A stretch of 64,000 bases of DNA, taken from the NCBI RefSeq assembly GCF_028502605.1, contig NC_079232.1, forward strand, positions 5,704,001 through 5,768,000. Direction: 5' to 3'. Made by a program: the position numbers and the translations under genes. Position 1 is the first letter of the stretch. Each line of letters opens with the position of its first letter. The stretch comes from Trichoderma breve (lineage: Eukaryota; Ascomycota; Sordariomycetes; Hypocreales; Hypocreaceae). The notes under the pieces were generated by a model. The model saw only the letters and a program-made list of their open reading frames with translations, did no database searches and was not told where the DNA came from. Below are positions 48,003-60,128 of this stretch, piece after piece.

Positions 48003-50121
48003 TGTGAGTCCTTTTCTCGTCTGTGTCTTTCTTTTTCCCTTTGTCCTTTTTGTTTGATTTTCACCGGTTCATTTTCAGTGCTTTCAGCCTCGTTTTTCCG
48101 CTCTGAGAGCGCCGACGATTCTTTATAAAGCAGTGAGTTGTAAAAACATGACCAAGAGCAAGTTTCGCCCCCCACTGAACAAGTGAACTTGCGGCTTCAC
48201 CTAATCACAGTACAGGTGGAAGTACCTCGGTGATAATGGCATAATCCGAGACCAATATCTCCATATAATACAGCGTTGCCGACTTCCGGCTCACAATCAC
48301 CCATTCGAGGGCTGTTATTAGGCAATACCGAGCGAGGATGGAAACGGATAGATTCAAACATGCCAAGATGATGTTAATAATGCTATCGAATGCAGTTTTG
48401 TATGGCGTCTAGTGAAAAGGTACCCGGGCATCCATGTCATCATCGGCGTTGACGCCACTTTGATGGCAGCTGGGAATACTAATCATCTCACGCGAGTGCT
48501 ACAAACACCATGAATTCTATTCGATCTATTCTAATTGATCTATTAATTGTCCGTACAAAAGAGCGCGCTGTACTCTGTAAATTTGGCCTATACATCTTCT
48601 GTCACGGGATTCGGTACGTACTGATCCAGCACCTTCTGGCACCAGCTTCGCACCTTCTGACATTGACCTGTTGGCAAGCACCTTCTGACGTGCACCTTTT
48701 AGCACCCGAGCACCTTCCATAGCACCTGGAACCTGAACTGTCAAGGCTGTGCCTGCACCACTCTTGCCATTATGACTGCCCCGCTATCACTGCCCATTAC
48801 TGTAGGTACCTCTTGCCTCTGTACCAAAGTGGACTCAGGGTGGCTCAGATCCGCAAATCTCGCTACCGGTTGCTCTTTGCACTCAACTCAATTATGGTAG
48901 GCGCGAAGGCGGAGAGGCGATTAGCTGCCGCGGTGCAGTGCCGGGGGAAGGAAGGCGTCAGCTATCGCATCCATTCAGCTTTAGTTTCTAGCCGCTAGGC
49001 CAATCTCTGCTCTGCTTTTGCTTTTGCTTCCAAGTTTGGATTGATTGCTCTTGCTTTTTCTTGCATACGAGTACGATTGAATGCATGTGCGTGCATACGC
49101 CTGTTCTTTCCTCCAACCTACAAGCATACACAGACGATGCTATTGGATAGTTGGCGGGCGTGTAGGTAAAATGATGGAAGCTCGAAAACACTCCCCTTCC
49201 ATTCATCGTTTTCTCTCAATCTTTCCTCCAAAACCCCCATGTAGGTAGCAGTACTTGGGCCATCGGATACGACAGTACAGTAGCAATCACACGGAGACGG
49301 CTCTGTTTCATTTGCTACGTCCATGCACGCTGCTTACTAGGTAGTAGATACTATATGCATCTGATATGCCGGTGTTTGCTGGCTGGTGCACACTCGGTGT
49401 GACAAAATATGGGAGAGCGTGCACCAATGGCATCAGCCGCAACACCAGCTGATGGCCTCAACACGTCCTCTGCTGTGTTTTCCTGCCATTGGGCTTTATA
49501 CAATCAATCTAATTTGTCCCTTTACGCTTACGGAGCAGAGCAGCCCCCCCTCCAGGCTCAAGGATCAATGCAAGGGAGAGCAAACTGGGCTGTTCTTTTG
49601 GGGTCGGGAGAGTAGTTTGCGACATCTCATTCGCGTGCTTTCTTTTTTTGCAACTCGCTAGGCTCATGTATGAAGCAACCGATATGCACACTACTATGTA
49701 GCTTGGATTCTCCCAAGACATGTGAGCTGTAGGGGACCGAGAGTAAACTCATAGGCCTGTAAATCAAGTCCAGTGGTGGTTTGCTGGTGGACGGTTGGGC
49801 ATTAAAGTGCTGTAGCATAGGGAGCTTCACGGCTGGCAGCACGCTGGCTGGCATTTCTCCCGGGTCATTTAGTCCCCGATTCCTCTCCTCCTCATTCTCC
49901 TCCTCTTTTTTTCCCTCCTTCCTCCTCGCATCTTCTCTTCTTCTCAATCATCTTTCCACCAAAGAGCTGAGTTGGCGGATGACGATCCCATCCAAAATCC
50001 TCTCGTCATCTGTCTCTCATTAAACCAATCCTTCTTCAAGCAATAGTGCCCATCTTTGATATTTCTGCAGTTCCCCCCTTTTTATCTTCCCTTGGGGCAT
50101 GGTACTTGTCAATATCCAAAA
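48003..50121. other. intergenic, about 2.1 kb
   Basis: This holds divergent promoters for the MFS transporter (-) and the kinase-like gene (+). A cluster of GCACCTTCTG units lies at 48627-48728. A long pyrimidine tract at about 49880-49950 precedes the kinase-like gene. No gene is supported. Confidence 0.5.
48627..48728 (+). repeat. degenerate AGCACCTTCTG repeat cluster
   Basis: Six related elements lie within about 100 bp: AGCACCTTCTGGC, CGCACCTTCTGAC, AGCACCTTCTGAC, TGCACCTTTTAGC, AGCACCTTCCATA and AGCACCTGG. Spacing varies from about 16 to 29 bp. The function is unknown. Confidence 0.6.
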
Positions 50122-52509
50122 ATGTGTGACAACATACCAACCGACTTGGCCTTGTCCATCGCCAGTTGCACTACCCACGTTGAGGAGGAAGCGCAGCAAC
50201 GAGCCTTGTGGGCTATCCCTGAAGAAGAGCCCAACACTGTGACTCATGAGCCTCTCCAGCAACAGGAAGAGGATGGCAAGCTGCAAAACTTACGTCAATA
50301 TCTTGCGTCATGCCACAATATGAATAGAGCAGCTCAAACCATTAACGGCGATTCGTGCTGTTCTCAAGCCACTACACTTCAACCGGACGGCAAAGTGTAT
50401 CCCGCACAAATTGTTTTGTCTCCTGATTTCATGGACAAGCAAATGGAGGTCTGGAAGAAGGTGCTGGCAGACGACAACTCAGCCCTCTTGCAGAAGATGT
50501 TCCCTTCAATGGAACAAGTACATGATGAATATTTCTCCATGGAGCCCATCAACGGCCACCCGACACTCTGCGTCTTTGAGCGACTTGGTATATCCAAGGC
50601 CGTCATGAATCTGCTTCACGGAGTGTTGGAAGACCAACTCCTCAGCAGAGCCGTTGGCCTCACCGGAGACATAACGTACGGCCTTCTTGACGCAGGTGAT
50701 GATGATTCCAGCGATGAGGACGACGAACATTGCAGCTTCTGTGTCTACTCCAACACCGAGTGTGGTCGAACTTTTCCTGTTGTTGGAATCGAGTACAGGC
50801 CATCTGATCCGCCCATGGTGCAAGAGATTGCCACAGCCTTGGTCGAGGATATTGTTCCGGAGCGCGATGTCATTGGAAGAGAGGATGACACGTTTACCTT
50901 TGTGTCATCGTCCAAGCAGGTCGTTACTGCTGCCATCACTCAAATATTTGACCGCATGGTGAAGTTGGGTGTGGCGTACGGGTACATCTACACGGGAGAT
51001 GCCATCATCTTCCTGGAGATTCACGACGACCCGTCTATCGTGCACTACTATGTCGGCATCCCCGACATTGACGTCTGTGATGAAGACGAATCAACTCTGC
51101 GCTACTCTGCTGTCGGTCAAATCTTTGCATTCATGATCAGAGCGATGCAAGCGGGACCCCGTTCGGTGCAGTGGCAGGACAGAATTGCAACCCTTGACGT
51201 CTGGAGGAGCAGCCGCAGCGAGGCACTGCTCAACATGCCGTCGCATCAGAGTGCCCCAGGCTCCTCAAGCGCTACTAGCGTTGGCGATGAGGTGATGAAT
51301 GATGTCGACGCAGAGTACGAACAGGTCGGTGAAAATGATGAAGAGAATGAAAACGACGAAAACAACAATCAGGATGACGAGGACGAGTATGAAGAGTATG
51401 ACGATTATTACCTCGACATTGACGAGGACATGTACGTGGCCGTTGACATCAATCTCGTATGGGGACAAGATGGAGAGCTTGTGCCCCAGAGAGACGAAGA
51501 TCAACAATACGCATGCCAGCATGGAGAAGAAGGCTTTGTCGATGACGGCAAACAAACCTATTGGTTCGTAGATGGCGAGGTCATTGTTAGTGACATTCGA
51601 CAGCGCCAATACTGCACCCAAGAGTGCCTGCTTGGTTTGACCAATGGCTCCTCTCTGGACCAAGCTTGCCCCAATGTCGATAAGCATGGAGATGAGCACA
51701 TCAGCAATCTTGAGTTTCTCCGGCTTGTTCAGAGCCAGCTTGCCCGCACTCGTCACGTATCTGGCTGTTGCGTCTCGCTTGACCTGAAAGGCTCCCTGGG
51801 AGCCATGTTCAAGGTCATGATTCCCACTCATGGTTACACATTTGTTGCCAAGGGTGTCACGGAAGAAAACGTGCCTCGTCTGTTGCGTGAAGGCGACACC
51901 TACACTCGGCTCAGAGACGTCCAAGGAGGATGCGTCCCCGTCTATCTCGGCATTGTTCAGCTTGAAGCGACGTTCGACCACGATAGCACCGCTTACAGCC
52001 ACTTCATGCTTCTCAGCTGGGCCGGTCGGTCTGTGGAAAAGCTCCAGCAATCTCAAGCAAGCCATGGCTTTGTCAATTCCACGCGCAGGGCTTACACGGA
52101 ACTGCACAATGCCGGCCTGGTTCACAACGGCGCAGAGCTGGGTAACATGCTCTACAATCCTCAACTTGATAGAATCATGCTTGTGGACTTTGAGCACGCA
52201 TCCATCTACGAATGCCACGTCGCAGAGTTTGAGTACCGCGATACCAGCCGCAGCCACTGCGCCACTATCGAGGAGGTGGAAGACGAAGAGGAGGCTGGTG
52301 GCAGTAGCGACAACAAGAGTGACGATGATGGCTTCGTCCACATCCATAACCACACCCCCGGCCACAGCCACAGCGGTGGTCTCAGACGAGTCAACAGATG
52401 CGAGAATCTGCGTAGGGAGTTTGAGGCCGCGTCTGAGCGAGAGATGAACCGCGCAGTCAATCTGATGGAGGTCCTCGCTCCAACGCTGCGCCCGTGGCAG
52501 ATCGTTTAG
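50122..52509 (+). CDS. fungal kinase-like orphan protein, probable pseudokinase
   Basis: A single exon of 795 codons from the ATG at 50122; the frame is open upstream but without ATG. Residues 1-390 are a large N-terminal region with no family I can name. Residues about 392-445 are highly acidic and Asn-rich. A Cys-containing block (QYCTQECLLGLTNGSSLDQACPN, residues about 520) and the C-terminal third resemble the many kinase-like, FunK1-type paralogues of filamentous fungi: CVSLDLKGSLGAMFKVMIPTHGYTFVAKGVTEE, then HFMLLSWAGRSVEKL, then TELHNAGLVHNGAELGNMLYN. The catalytic-loop position reads His668-Asn-Gly670 where Asp is expected, and the DFG-like site is Asp689-Phe-Glu, so phosphotransfer is doubtful. 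The tail is His/Gly-rich (HIHNHTPGHSHSGG). No function is assigned. Confidence 0.7.
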   Translation: MCDNIPTDLALSIASCTTHVEEEAQQRALWAIPEEEPNTVTHEPLQQQEEDGKLQNLRQYLASCHNMNRAAQTINGDSCCSQATTLQPDGKVYPAQIVLSPDFMDKQMEVWKKVLADDNSALLQKMFPSMEQVHDEYFSMEPINGHPTLCVFERLGISKAVMNLLHGVLEDQLLSRAVGLTGDITYGLLDAGDDDSSDEDDEHCSFCVYSNTECGRTFPVVGIEYRPSDPPMVQEIATALVEDIVPERDVIGREDDTFTFVSSSKQVVTAAITQIFDRMVKLGVAYGYIYTGDAIIFLEIHDDPSIVHYYVGIPDIDVCDEDESTLRYSAVGQIFAFMIRAMQAGPRSVQWQDRIATLDVWRSSRSEALLNMPSHQSAPGSSSATSVGDEVMNDVDAEYEQVGENDEENENDENNNQDDEDEYEEYDDYYLDIDEDMYVAVDINLVWGQDGELVPQRDEDQQYACQHGEEGFVDDGKQTYWFVDGEVIVSDIRQRQYCTQECLLGLTNGSSLDQACPNVDKHGDEHISNLEFLRLVQSQLARTRHVSGCCVSLDLKGSLGAMFKVMIPTHGYTFVAKGVTEENVPRLLREGDTYTRLRDVQGGCVPVYLGIVQLEATFDHDSTAYSHFMLLSWAGRSVEKLQQSQASHGFVNSTRRAYTELHNAGLVHNGAELGNMLYNPQLDRIMLVDFEHASIYECHVAEFEYRDTSRSHCATIEEVEDEEEAGGSSDNKSDDDGFVHIHNHTPGHSHSGGLRRVNRCENLRREFEAASEREMNRAVNLMEVLAPTLRPWQIV

Positions 52510-54690
52510 GTTGGCAATTTCGGCAGACATGTCTGGGAAAATCACGAGCGAACATTCGGCATGGAACATTGGAGCAAGTGGTAATGGGTTACAGTTTATC
52601 ATTGGCGAGTTCGGAGCCGGACGCTGGGATTTCAAATGTGGGCGGTCATATTTCTCAAGGGTTTAGCAAAGGCAGAGAGAGGCTTTATTACATGTACTTC
52701 AAGTTTGCTGGACGGATTTACAGATTGGATGGGTGCCCTGGTAGGTTTTATCTTCAAGCAGTTGCTAGATTGCCTCCGTAGTAGTAGGGACCTATAGTAG
52801 TAATACATGGAGCCTCTCCTTATTCGCTTGTTCGCTTTCCGTTCTCGGTGCTTTATGGTGTGATATTGATTCATCGAATGGCAAGACGTGAACATTCAAG
52901 TTTGTTGTTTGTGGTGTCAAAAAGGCGAGTGGCCAGCATCATTCAATCGCCGAACCACCGAGACCACACTCGGAATTAAACCTCTGCTCTCATCCTGCTC
53001 CACCACCATTTCAAAAGGTCCTCTCAGCCTTGCTAGACGGTAGTTTTCGCCTACTATCCGATGGGAAACTCCATAGCTGAGACATCATCGCCATTCCTAT
53101 TCCGTAAGGGCACCACCACTCGGTCGAGGTTGAGCTTGAGGTCGAGATGGGTAGAAAAGAGGTGGGGCGACACGATGCTACATGGCTGCCTTTGTGAGTG
53201 CGTCACCCAGATTTGTGCACCCGTAATTGACTATCATTCGTCCATTCTCTACCTATTCATATTTTGGGGCCATATGTCGATGTCGGATTGGTGCCGGCGG
53301 GTTTAAGGTTAAGTGTTACTTGTTCCATTGGTGGGCACTGGATTCTCACGACAGAAAGTGAACAGAAAGGTGCAGGTGGTTTTTATTACAGCAGGACCCC
53401 CTGGAAGACAACCGACATAGACGGGCGTATCAAATCGACTTTGCGTTTTGTTTGAATCTCCTTTAGATATACTATGATGAAACAAAGGAAGAATTATGTG
53501 CTGCATCTGATGTTGCCGTGCAGCATATTGCAGGCAGAAATCTATCACGAGCCGGTGTACATCCATTCTGCCAGCTACTAGACTACAAGACAACACATCA
53601 TGGATGAGGTACATGGAGAAATAATCGAAAATCAAAAATAATATGTGATTTGATTTTCTATAATTAAATGGACATCTGGATTAATATGCCGCAAGAGCGT
53701 AATCTTAATTGACACTTCAAACGCCTAATAGACTGCACCCAGATGAGCCCACTACATATACCTATGTATCACCGGTAGCATCAACCCGCTGTAAATCAAT
53801 TGCTACGCACTCCATCATTGACATTCGCACCAGCCCTTTTGTCGACTCTTCCTTCGTAAGAGAATTATTGGGTATCTTCAATCTATTTAATACGAATCTA
53901 TTCTAATGGATTTACAATGAATTTACAATGAAGAATTTGAGAAGTGGTGTGCCTTTTACAAGGTTGAACGGCAGGCCCTTGTTCAAGTACCAATGTTGCG
54001 TTCAGCCGCACATTCTTCCTCCCGAGTATCTGGCCAACTTTCCGCACATCCAAGCAAATCCAACATGCTGGCCAAGAAAACATCACCCATACATGACTTA
54101 TCCAACCGCCAGCTTTGAATATCATTTGCCCTAACAAGCTCTCAAATTGGCGACTTCCAGCTTCCCTCAGCGATCACCTGCAATTACCAACCGCAGGCAT
54201 TGTTCAGTTGTGGCGTAGAAGCCTCCGAGCATCACTGGGAAGCCATGATGCAGCTCCAACTACGAAGAACTCCAGCTGATACGAAAATCACAAGGCAATC
54301 ACGCCAAAATGAAAAGAAAGCCGACTAGGATCCAATCGAGATGAAACATTCTTCTCCTCCGAATGCATAAATGCCTTACAGGGCGAGTCTCTTCTATCGT
54401 GCCACGCATGTGCCAACGCGTCCAAGAGCGGGGGCAAGCCATCTCGAGCCCATTTGCTGCAATCCATCCCGAGCGGCGAATTGGAGGCAAGTAAGCAGAT
54501 GCTGCCTGGCCTGCGCCTTCGCCTTGTTTCGTCGTTTCTTAAAAGCAAACTCCACTAGAGCCCGGTTTGCCGTCATGTCATCTCGGGAAGCGGGCGATCT
54601 TTGGCCTACCAAGATCAAACCTTTTTTTCAACTCGTAGACACTCAAGGTCAACCAGGAGCCATCATCAAATTTCTGCATCGAAATTCGCC
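52510..54690. other. intergenic, about 2.2 kb, no gene supported
   Basis: This holds the 3' flank of the kinase-like gene and the promoter of the S9C peptidase gene. It is AT-rich at about 53600-53900. Frames are short and motif-free. Confidence 0.4.
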
Positions 54691-57087
54691 ATGGTTCGAG
54701 TTAAAAAGCTTACGCCCGAAGTCCTGCTCAGCGACCCCAGGCGTGGCCCGGCCGTTCCAAATAGAGACGGGACTCATGCACTCTATACAGTGTCAGCACA
54801 TGCCCTCGGTGACAGAACTACCCACGAAGTCCGGATTCTCGACATCAAGACGGGAAGCTCCACCCGGCTTTCTAATGATCCTCGAGTCCATGATGCCGTG
54901 TGGATTCCCGGCACAGAGCTTGATATCCTCTACTTGCGGTCGGCAGAAAAGGGCCGGACCCAAGTCATGGTGGCATCTGCCGGAGATGTATCCGCCGAGC
55001 ACTACATGGCGGCAGAAATCGACGCCCCCGTGTCAAACCTGAAGCTCAAAGAGCTGGCTCATGGAAGTGTCGCCTTTGTAGTCATAGGTCTAGTTGGTGA
55101 CTCTGGGCTGTACAACCAAGAGGCTGTCCAGAGAGGATCAACAGCAAGGATTTACGACGCTGAAATCCCCATTGTAGGTCAACACTAACATCCTGGTGGC
55201 GCTTTTTTTTTTCGTACTTTCTTCAACCGTTGCTCCTTTATACTAACCATTATATGCAGTGGAATGCCTCACATAGACCCAATAGATGCAGTCTCTGGTA
55301 CAACGAGCTTGTCCTCTGCGACCGCCACTGGACGCTCCAAGGCGAGCTCCATAACCTGATTGACGATATAGATTTGGAGGCTCCGTCTCGCATGTATACC
55401 GATGTGCCCTGCAACGACTTTGATATTTGCCGTGACGGGATTGCTTTTGCTGCGAGAAATCTCAGAGAGCGAGGGCCAGACGGAAGCCCTGCCACTTCCA
55501 TCTACTTTGCGTCTCTGCACTCTTTCTCTTCGGCGCCATATGGAATACCCAGACAAATATTTATACCCACTACTTTTGAACCTGCTTTGATAACAAACGT
55601 CCGATTTACCCCGAACTCGTCAAGCATCGGCTTTCTCTACACAGCCCATGAAGATCCCTACAACACTCGGCTCTTCTTGTCTTCCGTCTCCTCGCTAGAC
55701 GCTTTTGACGTTTTCGACCTCGTTACTTGCGCTGATGATGAGGATCAAAATCCACCGAGGGCTTTTGAGTTTGCTGGTAGTTCCGATTCTGTGATTTTGC
55801 GAAGCCACCAGCTGGGTCACGAAACCCTTTCCCTCCTCATGCTGGAGGACGGGGCTAAGCCGAGCGTTTTCTTCACCGGCAGCAGCTGTAGTGCCTTTTA
55901 TCCGTTGACAGAGGGAGGCTGGGACTTTCTCCTAACAACATCGTCTAGCTTTGTTGATAGTAGCCTGTGGCAGATTGTCCAAGTTTCGGAAGCCAAGGTC
56001 GTGAGGACAATATCTTCAGCAACCAAGAACGGTGCCAAATTTGGTCTTTCCTCCGATATGGTGACCGAGATTTGGTGCGAGGGTGCAAACCGACACTTTA
56101 TTCATTGTTGGATGATTCGGCCACGAGATTTCGACGAGACCAAAGAGTATCCTTGGGTGCTGATGCCTAACGGTAGCCCGGCCATGGCTTGGAATAACGA
56201 ATGGTCCACGACGGCATGTGTGACTGCATCGCTGGTAATCTGCTCAGTTGTATGCTAACCTTTTTTCCTGCTAGAACAACTTTGCTGCTTGGGCGTCGCA
56301 AGACTACATCATTATCCTTCCCAATATTGCTGGTAGTAGTGGATACGGGTTAGAATTTACGAGACGTACGTTGTTCATTATTCCAGCTATGATATGGTCC
56401 TAGGATATGGCTCGGTGCTCATTATCTAACATCGTTTTCGCATAGGAATTCGGAATCAAAGAGGAGACGAGCCGTTTCAAGACCTCCTCAGCCTCATCGA
56501 CTATCTAGAAAATGTGCCGTACCTTGACAAGGCAAAGGCCACGGTGGTGGGAAGCAGCAGTGCCACATATCTTGTGAATAAGCTACTGGGACACGAAGTT
56601 GCTAAAAAGGTTAGAATCACAAACGACCCCAATCAAATACTCGGTGTTGGCCAGATCCAGACTGACTTTGTTGATCCAGTTCTGTTGCGCAGTCTACCAA
56701 AGCGGTACGATCGATCCCCCGGTGACCTCGTCGCATAAAGAGCCCGTCTTTGACAACTTTGACAAACTCGATCCATCATACCAATACACAGAATCGGAGA
56801 TGATATATGAGAACGACATGGCTCGATCAACCTTTTTCTATGGCTGGAAGAATGCGCCGCCAACCCTCATTATCCACGGGGAGAAGGATAAGCAATGCTC
56901 GATTACAGAGGCGTTGACTGCATTCAATTCGCTGCAGGCCCAGGGCGTCCCTAGTCGGTTATTGACCTTTCCAGACGAGGGCCATGTTGCTACGAAACCA
57001 GAAAACACCGTCATGTGGTACGATATCGTCTTCGATTGGGTCAAGAGGTGTGTCGATGGCGACGTTGGGAGAGAGGATATTTTCTGA
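54691..57087 (+). CDS. S9C-type serine peptidase (dipeptidyl-peptidase 5-like)
   Basis: Five exons (54691-55173, 55260-56219, 56275-56365, 56446-56609, 56680-57087) encode about 701 residues, a normal length for this family. The N-terminal two thirds is the beta-propeller (LTPEVLLSDPRRG, TTHEVRILDIKTGSSTRLSND). The C-terminal alpha/beta-hydrolase domain has DYIIILPNIAGSSGYGLEFTRR, a likely nucleophile Ser549 in GSSSAT, Asp636 in IHGEKD and His668 in FPDEGH. No signal peptide is seen, so a cytosolic enzyme is likely. The Ser motif lacks the usual GxSxGG glycines. Two splice choices are less certain. The exon 2 donor was placed at 56219 because better-looking nearby sites would give very short introns. 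The 70-bp intron at 56610-56679 (GTTAGA donor) was needed to avoid an early stop at 56738. Confidence 0.82.
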
Positions 57088-57402
57088 ATGGCAATTTGAT
57101 TGGGTCAGCGAACGCCTTGGACCATAGCGAGATCGGCGGATGTTGGCAAATTTGATAATTGCTTGATCGTGTTTTGAAGCTAACAAGTAGGGATTATTAC
57201 TCCTTGCTTCCTTTCTTCTGTTGTCTTATTTTCCTTGAGTATGTATGAGCTGGAAATACTGATTTTCAACGTCTCAATCGGAGAGACCCAGCTGTCAAGC
57301 GAACTTGCAATGCTTTGCTTATTTTACTTACAATCTTTGCTTCTTACATCTTTGTATCAAACAATAACTCCAAATTGACCCTCGCGATGCTGTCATGCTA
57401 CA

Positions 57403-57829
57403 CTAGAGACCATATTGCCTATCCTTGTCCTTGATGGGAAAGTCACTTCCCGTTGTGTCCTTGTACTTGTCACGGATAAAATCCGAGATGGCCTCATCTT
57501 TGGCCTGTTCCGCCGCCGACTCGTTGCTCTGATCGCCCTGGCCCATGAACTTTTCTTGCACAAAATCAACAGCTAAAGGGCACCATATTAGTGGATGGAA
57601 AATAGGGGTAATAATCAAGTGTTTGAGATGGCTAACCCTTGTCGAGCATATCTTCATTCTTCTCGCCTTGAGCTCCTCCGCCGGCCATGCTGTTCATCTT
57701 GTCCATGAAGCCGCCGCCGCTGTTCCCTTCTTGGTTGGCGTTGTTGGTATCAAAATCTTCTGAGCGGCGCTCTTGTCCATTGTTCTCTGCATCGTTTGAA
57801 GAGCCAGTAAGCTTGTTTATGTAGTCCAT
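57403..57829 (-). CDS. small hydrophilic conserved fungal protein (120 aa)
   Basis: Two exons (57829-57637 and 57572-57403) encode 120 residues. The sequence begins MDYINKLTGSSNDAENN, has a Gly-rich centre (NSGGGFMDKMNSMAGGGAQ), then EKNEDMLDKAVDFVQEKFMGQGDQSNES, and a helical end (AAEQAKDEAISDFIRDKYKDTTGSDFPI). I recall similar small proteins as widespread in filamentous fungi, but I know no function. It is highly charged and lacks Cys, a signal peptide and membrane segments, which suggests a soluble cytoplasmic or stress-related protein (inference). It converges on the S9C gene with about 315 bp between stop codons. Confidence 0.8.
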
Positions 57830-60128
57830 GGTGGATACGAAGTTGGTGAGGCAGTTGTTTGGGTGGTGGAAAGAGCAGCAGAGGTGTTGCGGGGTAAAGA
57901 CAATGAGGCTCACGATACGCCGTCTTCTAATCAATTGACTTTGTAGGTGGAATAATTGCAATCTCGATCAAATGGGAAAATGGTCGAAGATGAGCATTGA
58001 GCAGAATTAGAGATGCAGTCAAGCTACAGACATATAGCACTTTCCGTGCTACCGGAAAGCACAGAGCTATCACGTCACAGACGTCATACATACGACGCTG
58101 CTGATCACTTGCCACCGCCTAGGATCTGGCCTTGCTCGATGATTTGCAGATTCCGGATCATAGCCTCGATTTCGCAAACAAGGGAGCCAATGAATTGTTA
58201 TCTTGAGAACTTTGGCAAGATTTCAAGCACAAGAAAGGCGCCCGGATAACTTGGCGCCACGTGTGGGATGGCGATTTGCTTTCCAGAGATCACGATGCCT
58301 TCGCCCGCTTTTTAGCCCAGTTTGCTTTTCTCAGCTGTGATGGTACGACTAGTGTCTCTTTTCCAACCTCTCCTCTTTGCCCACCACTCATTTTTACTGT
58401 GAATTTTTCTATTCTTTTTTTTTCGACTATCTACATAGATTGGCGATTGATGGGAGAAGTAATAGATGATCTGCTAACAAGAGGCGTATTGCATCTACCA
58501 CGAAACTTCGTCGCGACCCAAACTCAGCCTCCGCTCCAAGGATTCGCAGAGGAGCAGCACAGACAACAACCTTGAATCCTTTGCCAATTCCGACGCACAG
58601 CTAATCACAGAGTAGCATTCTAGATCAATAGCTTGGCAGCTTATCTTGTCTTCCAAACCCCCCTGCTTCCATCTAAGCCGCCGTCAGATGATCATCTCGG
58701 CTTAACAGCAGTGTATTATTTCTCCCATCCGCCAAGCTTCGACAACTCCATTTCTTACGTTTTGATCAATCTTTTCAACATGGGCTGGACTTTTCGTGCA
58801 AGTAAGCTTCCAAGCTATTGAAACCCCGCGAAGACCACGTTTTTCTTTGTTTTTTCGGTCAAGCTGGTCCCGAGGCAAAGCAGCTGAAAATCATTCGGTC
58901 CAAGCGGACTACTGCAGCTAGCTTCTTGCTACTGCTCCCTTAGCTACGAGTTGGTTTGAATAAAGACAAACAGACCATCGCAACTTACTCCCCGCAGCGG
59001 TCTAGGCCTCCAACGCGAGGCGGGCTGACGGCCCCAAAACGGAGAAGCTGTCTTGGCTCAACGCAGCTAGCCTCCATGATAGAATCCCCCCGGTCCCCTT
59101 TTCTTCCAGAATACGGAGGGTGGCTAAACGGATTTTACTGGCCAACGATCCGCTATTAATGAGTGTTTCAGACCTTTTAATGACTGCAGTACTACGCCGT
59201 TTTAAGGATGATATGCTAACGGTGTCGTTGCTAGTAGTGTCTCTCCTTCGCTCTCTGTTGGTCAAAAGTCCGACTAGCTGATGCCAATCCCAATCTTTGA
59301 ATACGCAAAAGCCCTTTCCCATACGACATACGAGGTCGCCGATGAATCCACAACATCAATGCTATGCAATTGTTCCTTTGTACAGAGTACGAGTAGAGAA
59401 AACGGAGTATCCGCTAGTCAGCTCAACTACCGCTTCTTCCTCTCCACATTCCAGCGGCTCACATGAATCGTGTCACCGTCGGCTAAATCTTTTTACCCCC
59501 TTCGTTTTCTTCCATAAAAGACGGCGAGGAACAAGAGCAATGCTCGCAGTGGGTTGAACGGAATGGGACGCAGGCGGGCCGTTTGTATTGAATGGACCTT
59601 TGATGGACCCTTTTCCCATGTTCGAGTCCACTGGAAGCATCCAAAGAAGCAGCTCATGCATGCAGGTACGTAAAGAGCTAGCTAGCAGCAATAGCGTACT
59701 GGAGCCAATGATTGTCTTCCTTTGCTCTGAGGCTCTGCTCAGCTGAAAACATGACGGCAGCAGCAGTTCCCCACGAACGGTCCGACTCCAAAACTGCGGG
59801 TGGTCAGATAGTCTGCGTGAAATATTGAGAGTGTCATCATACAGCAAAATCACTTGTCATCTCGAGGCATTTTCCAGAGCTTACAGCCAGGCTCTTGGAG
59901 ATGGGTGTATTTTCTTGTAGTACGTAAACCGCAAAGTCCAAAAAATTGTGCTTGCTATATTACATTTCTCATTAAGGCCGCCCTGAGGGTATAGCTTCCA
60001 CAAGCTCATAGCAAATTCGAGCCGCCAAAGATGCGTTGTACATAAATAGGTATCTTATAACAGTGGGGAAAAAATCATTCATCATTTTCTTCTTTTCTTC
60101 ACATATGTCTTACGCTGATTGCGTTTCT
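57830..60128. other. intergenic, about 2.3 kb, no gene supported
   Basis: This holds the promoter of the small hydrophilic protein and the 3' flank of the receptor gene. Open frames such as 58261-58575 start at non-ATG codons and show no motif. Confidence 0.4.

Noticed and set aside
51265..52635. 456-codon minus-strand frame opposite the kinase-like gene
   Set aside because: It is the complement of a real, motif-bearing gene, has no recognisable domain, and its composition follows from the codon bias of the sense strand.
56610..56740. Apparent frameshift or premature stop in the S9C peptidase
   Set aside because: A 70-bp intron (GTTAGA donor, GATCCAG acceptor) joins the two frames and restores sequence matching the family, so a pseudogene call is not needed.
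58261..58575. 104-codon plus-strand frame
   Set aside because: It begins at GTG, has no motif, and spans sequence with intergenic character.
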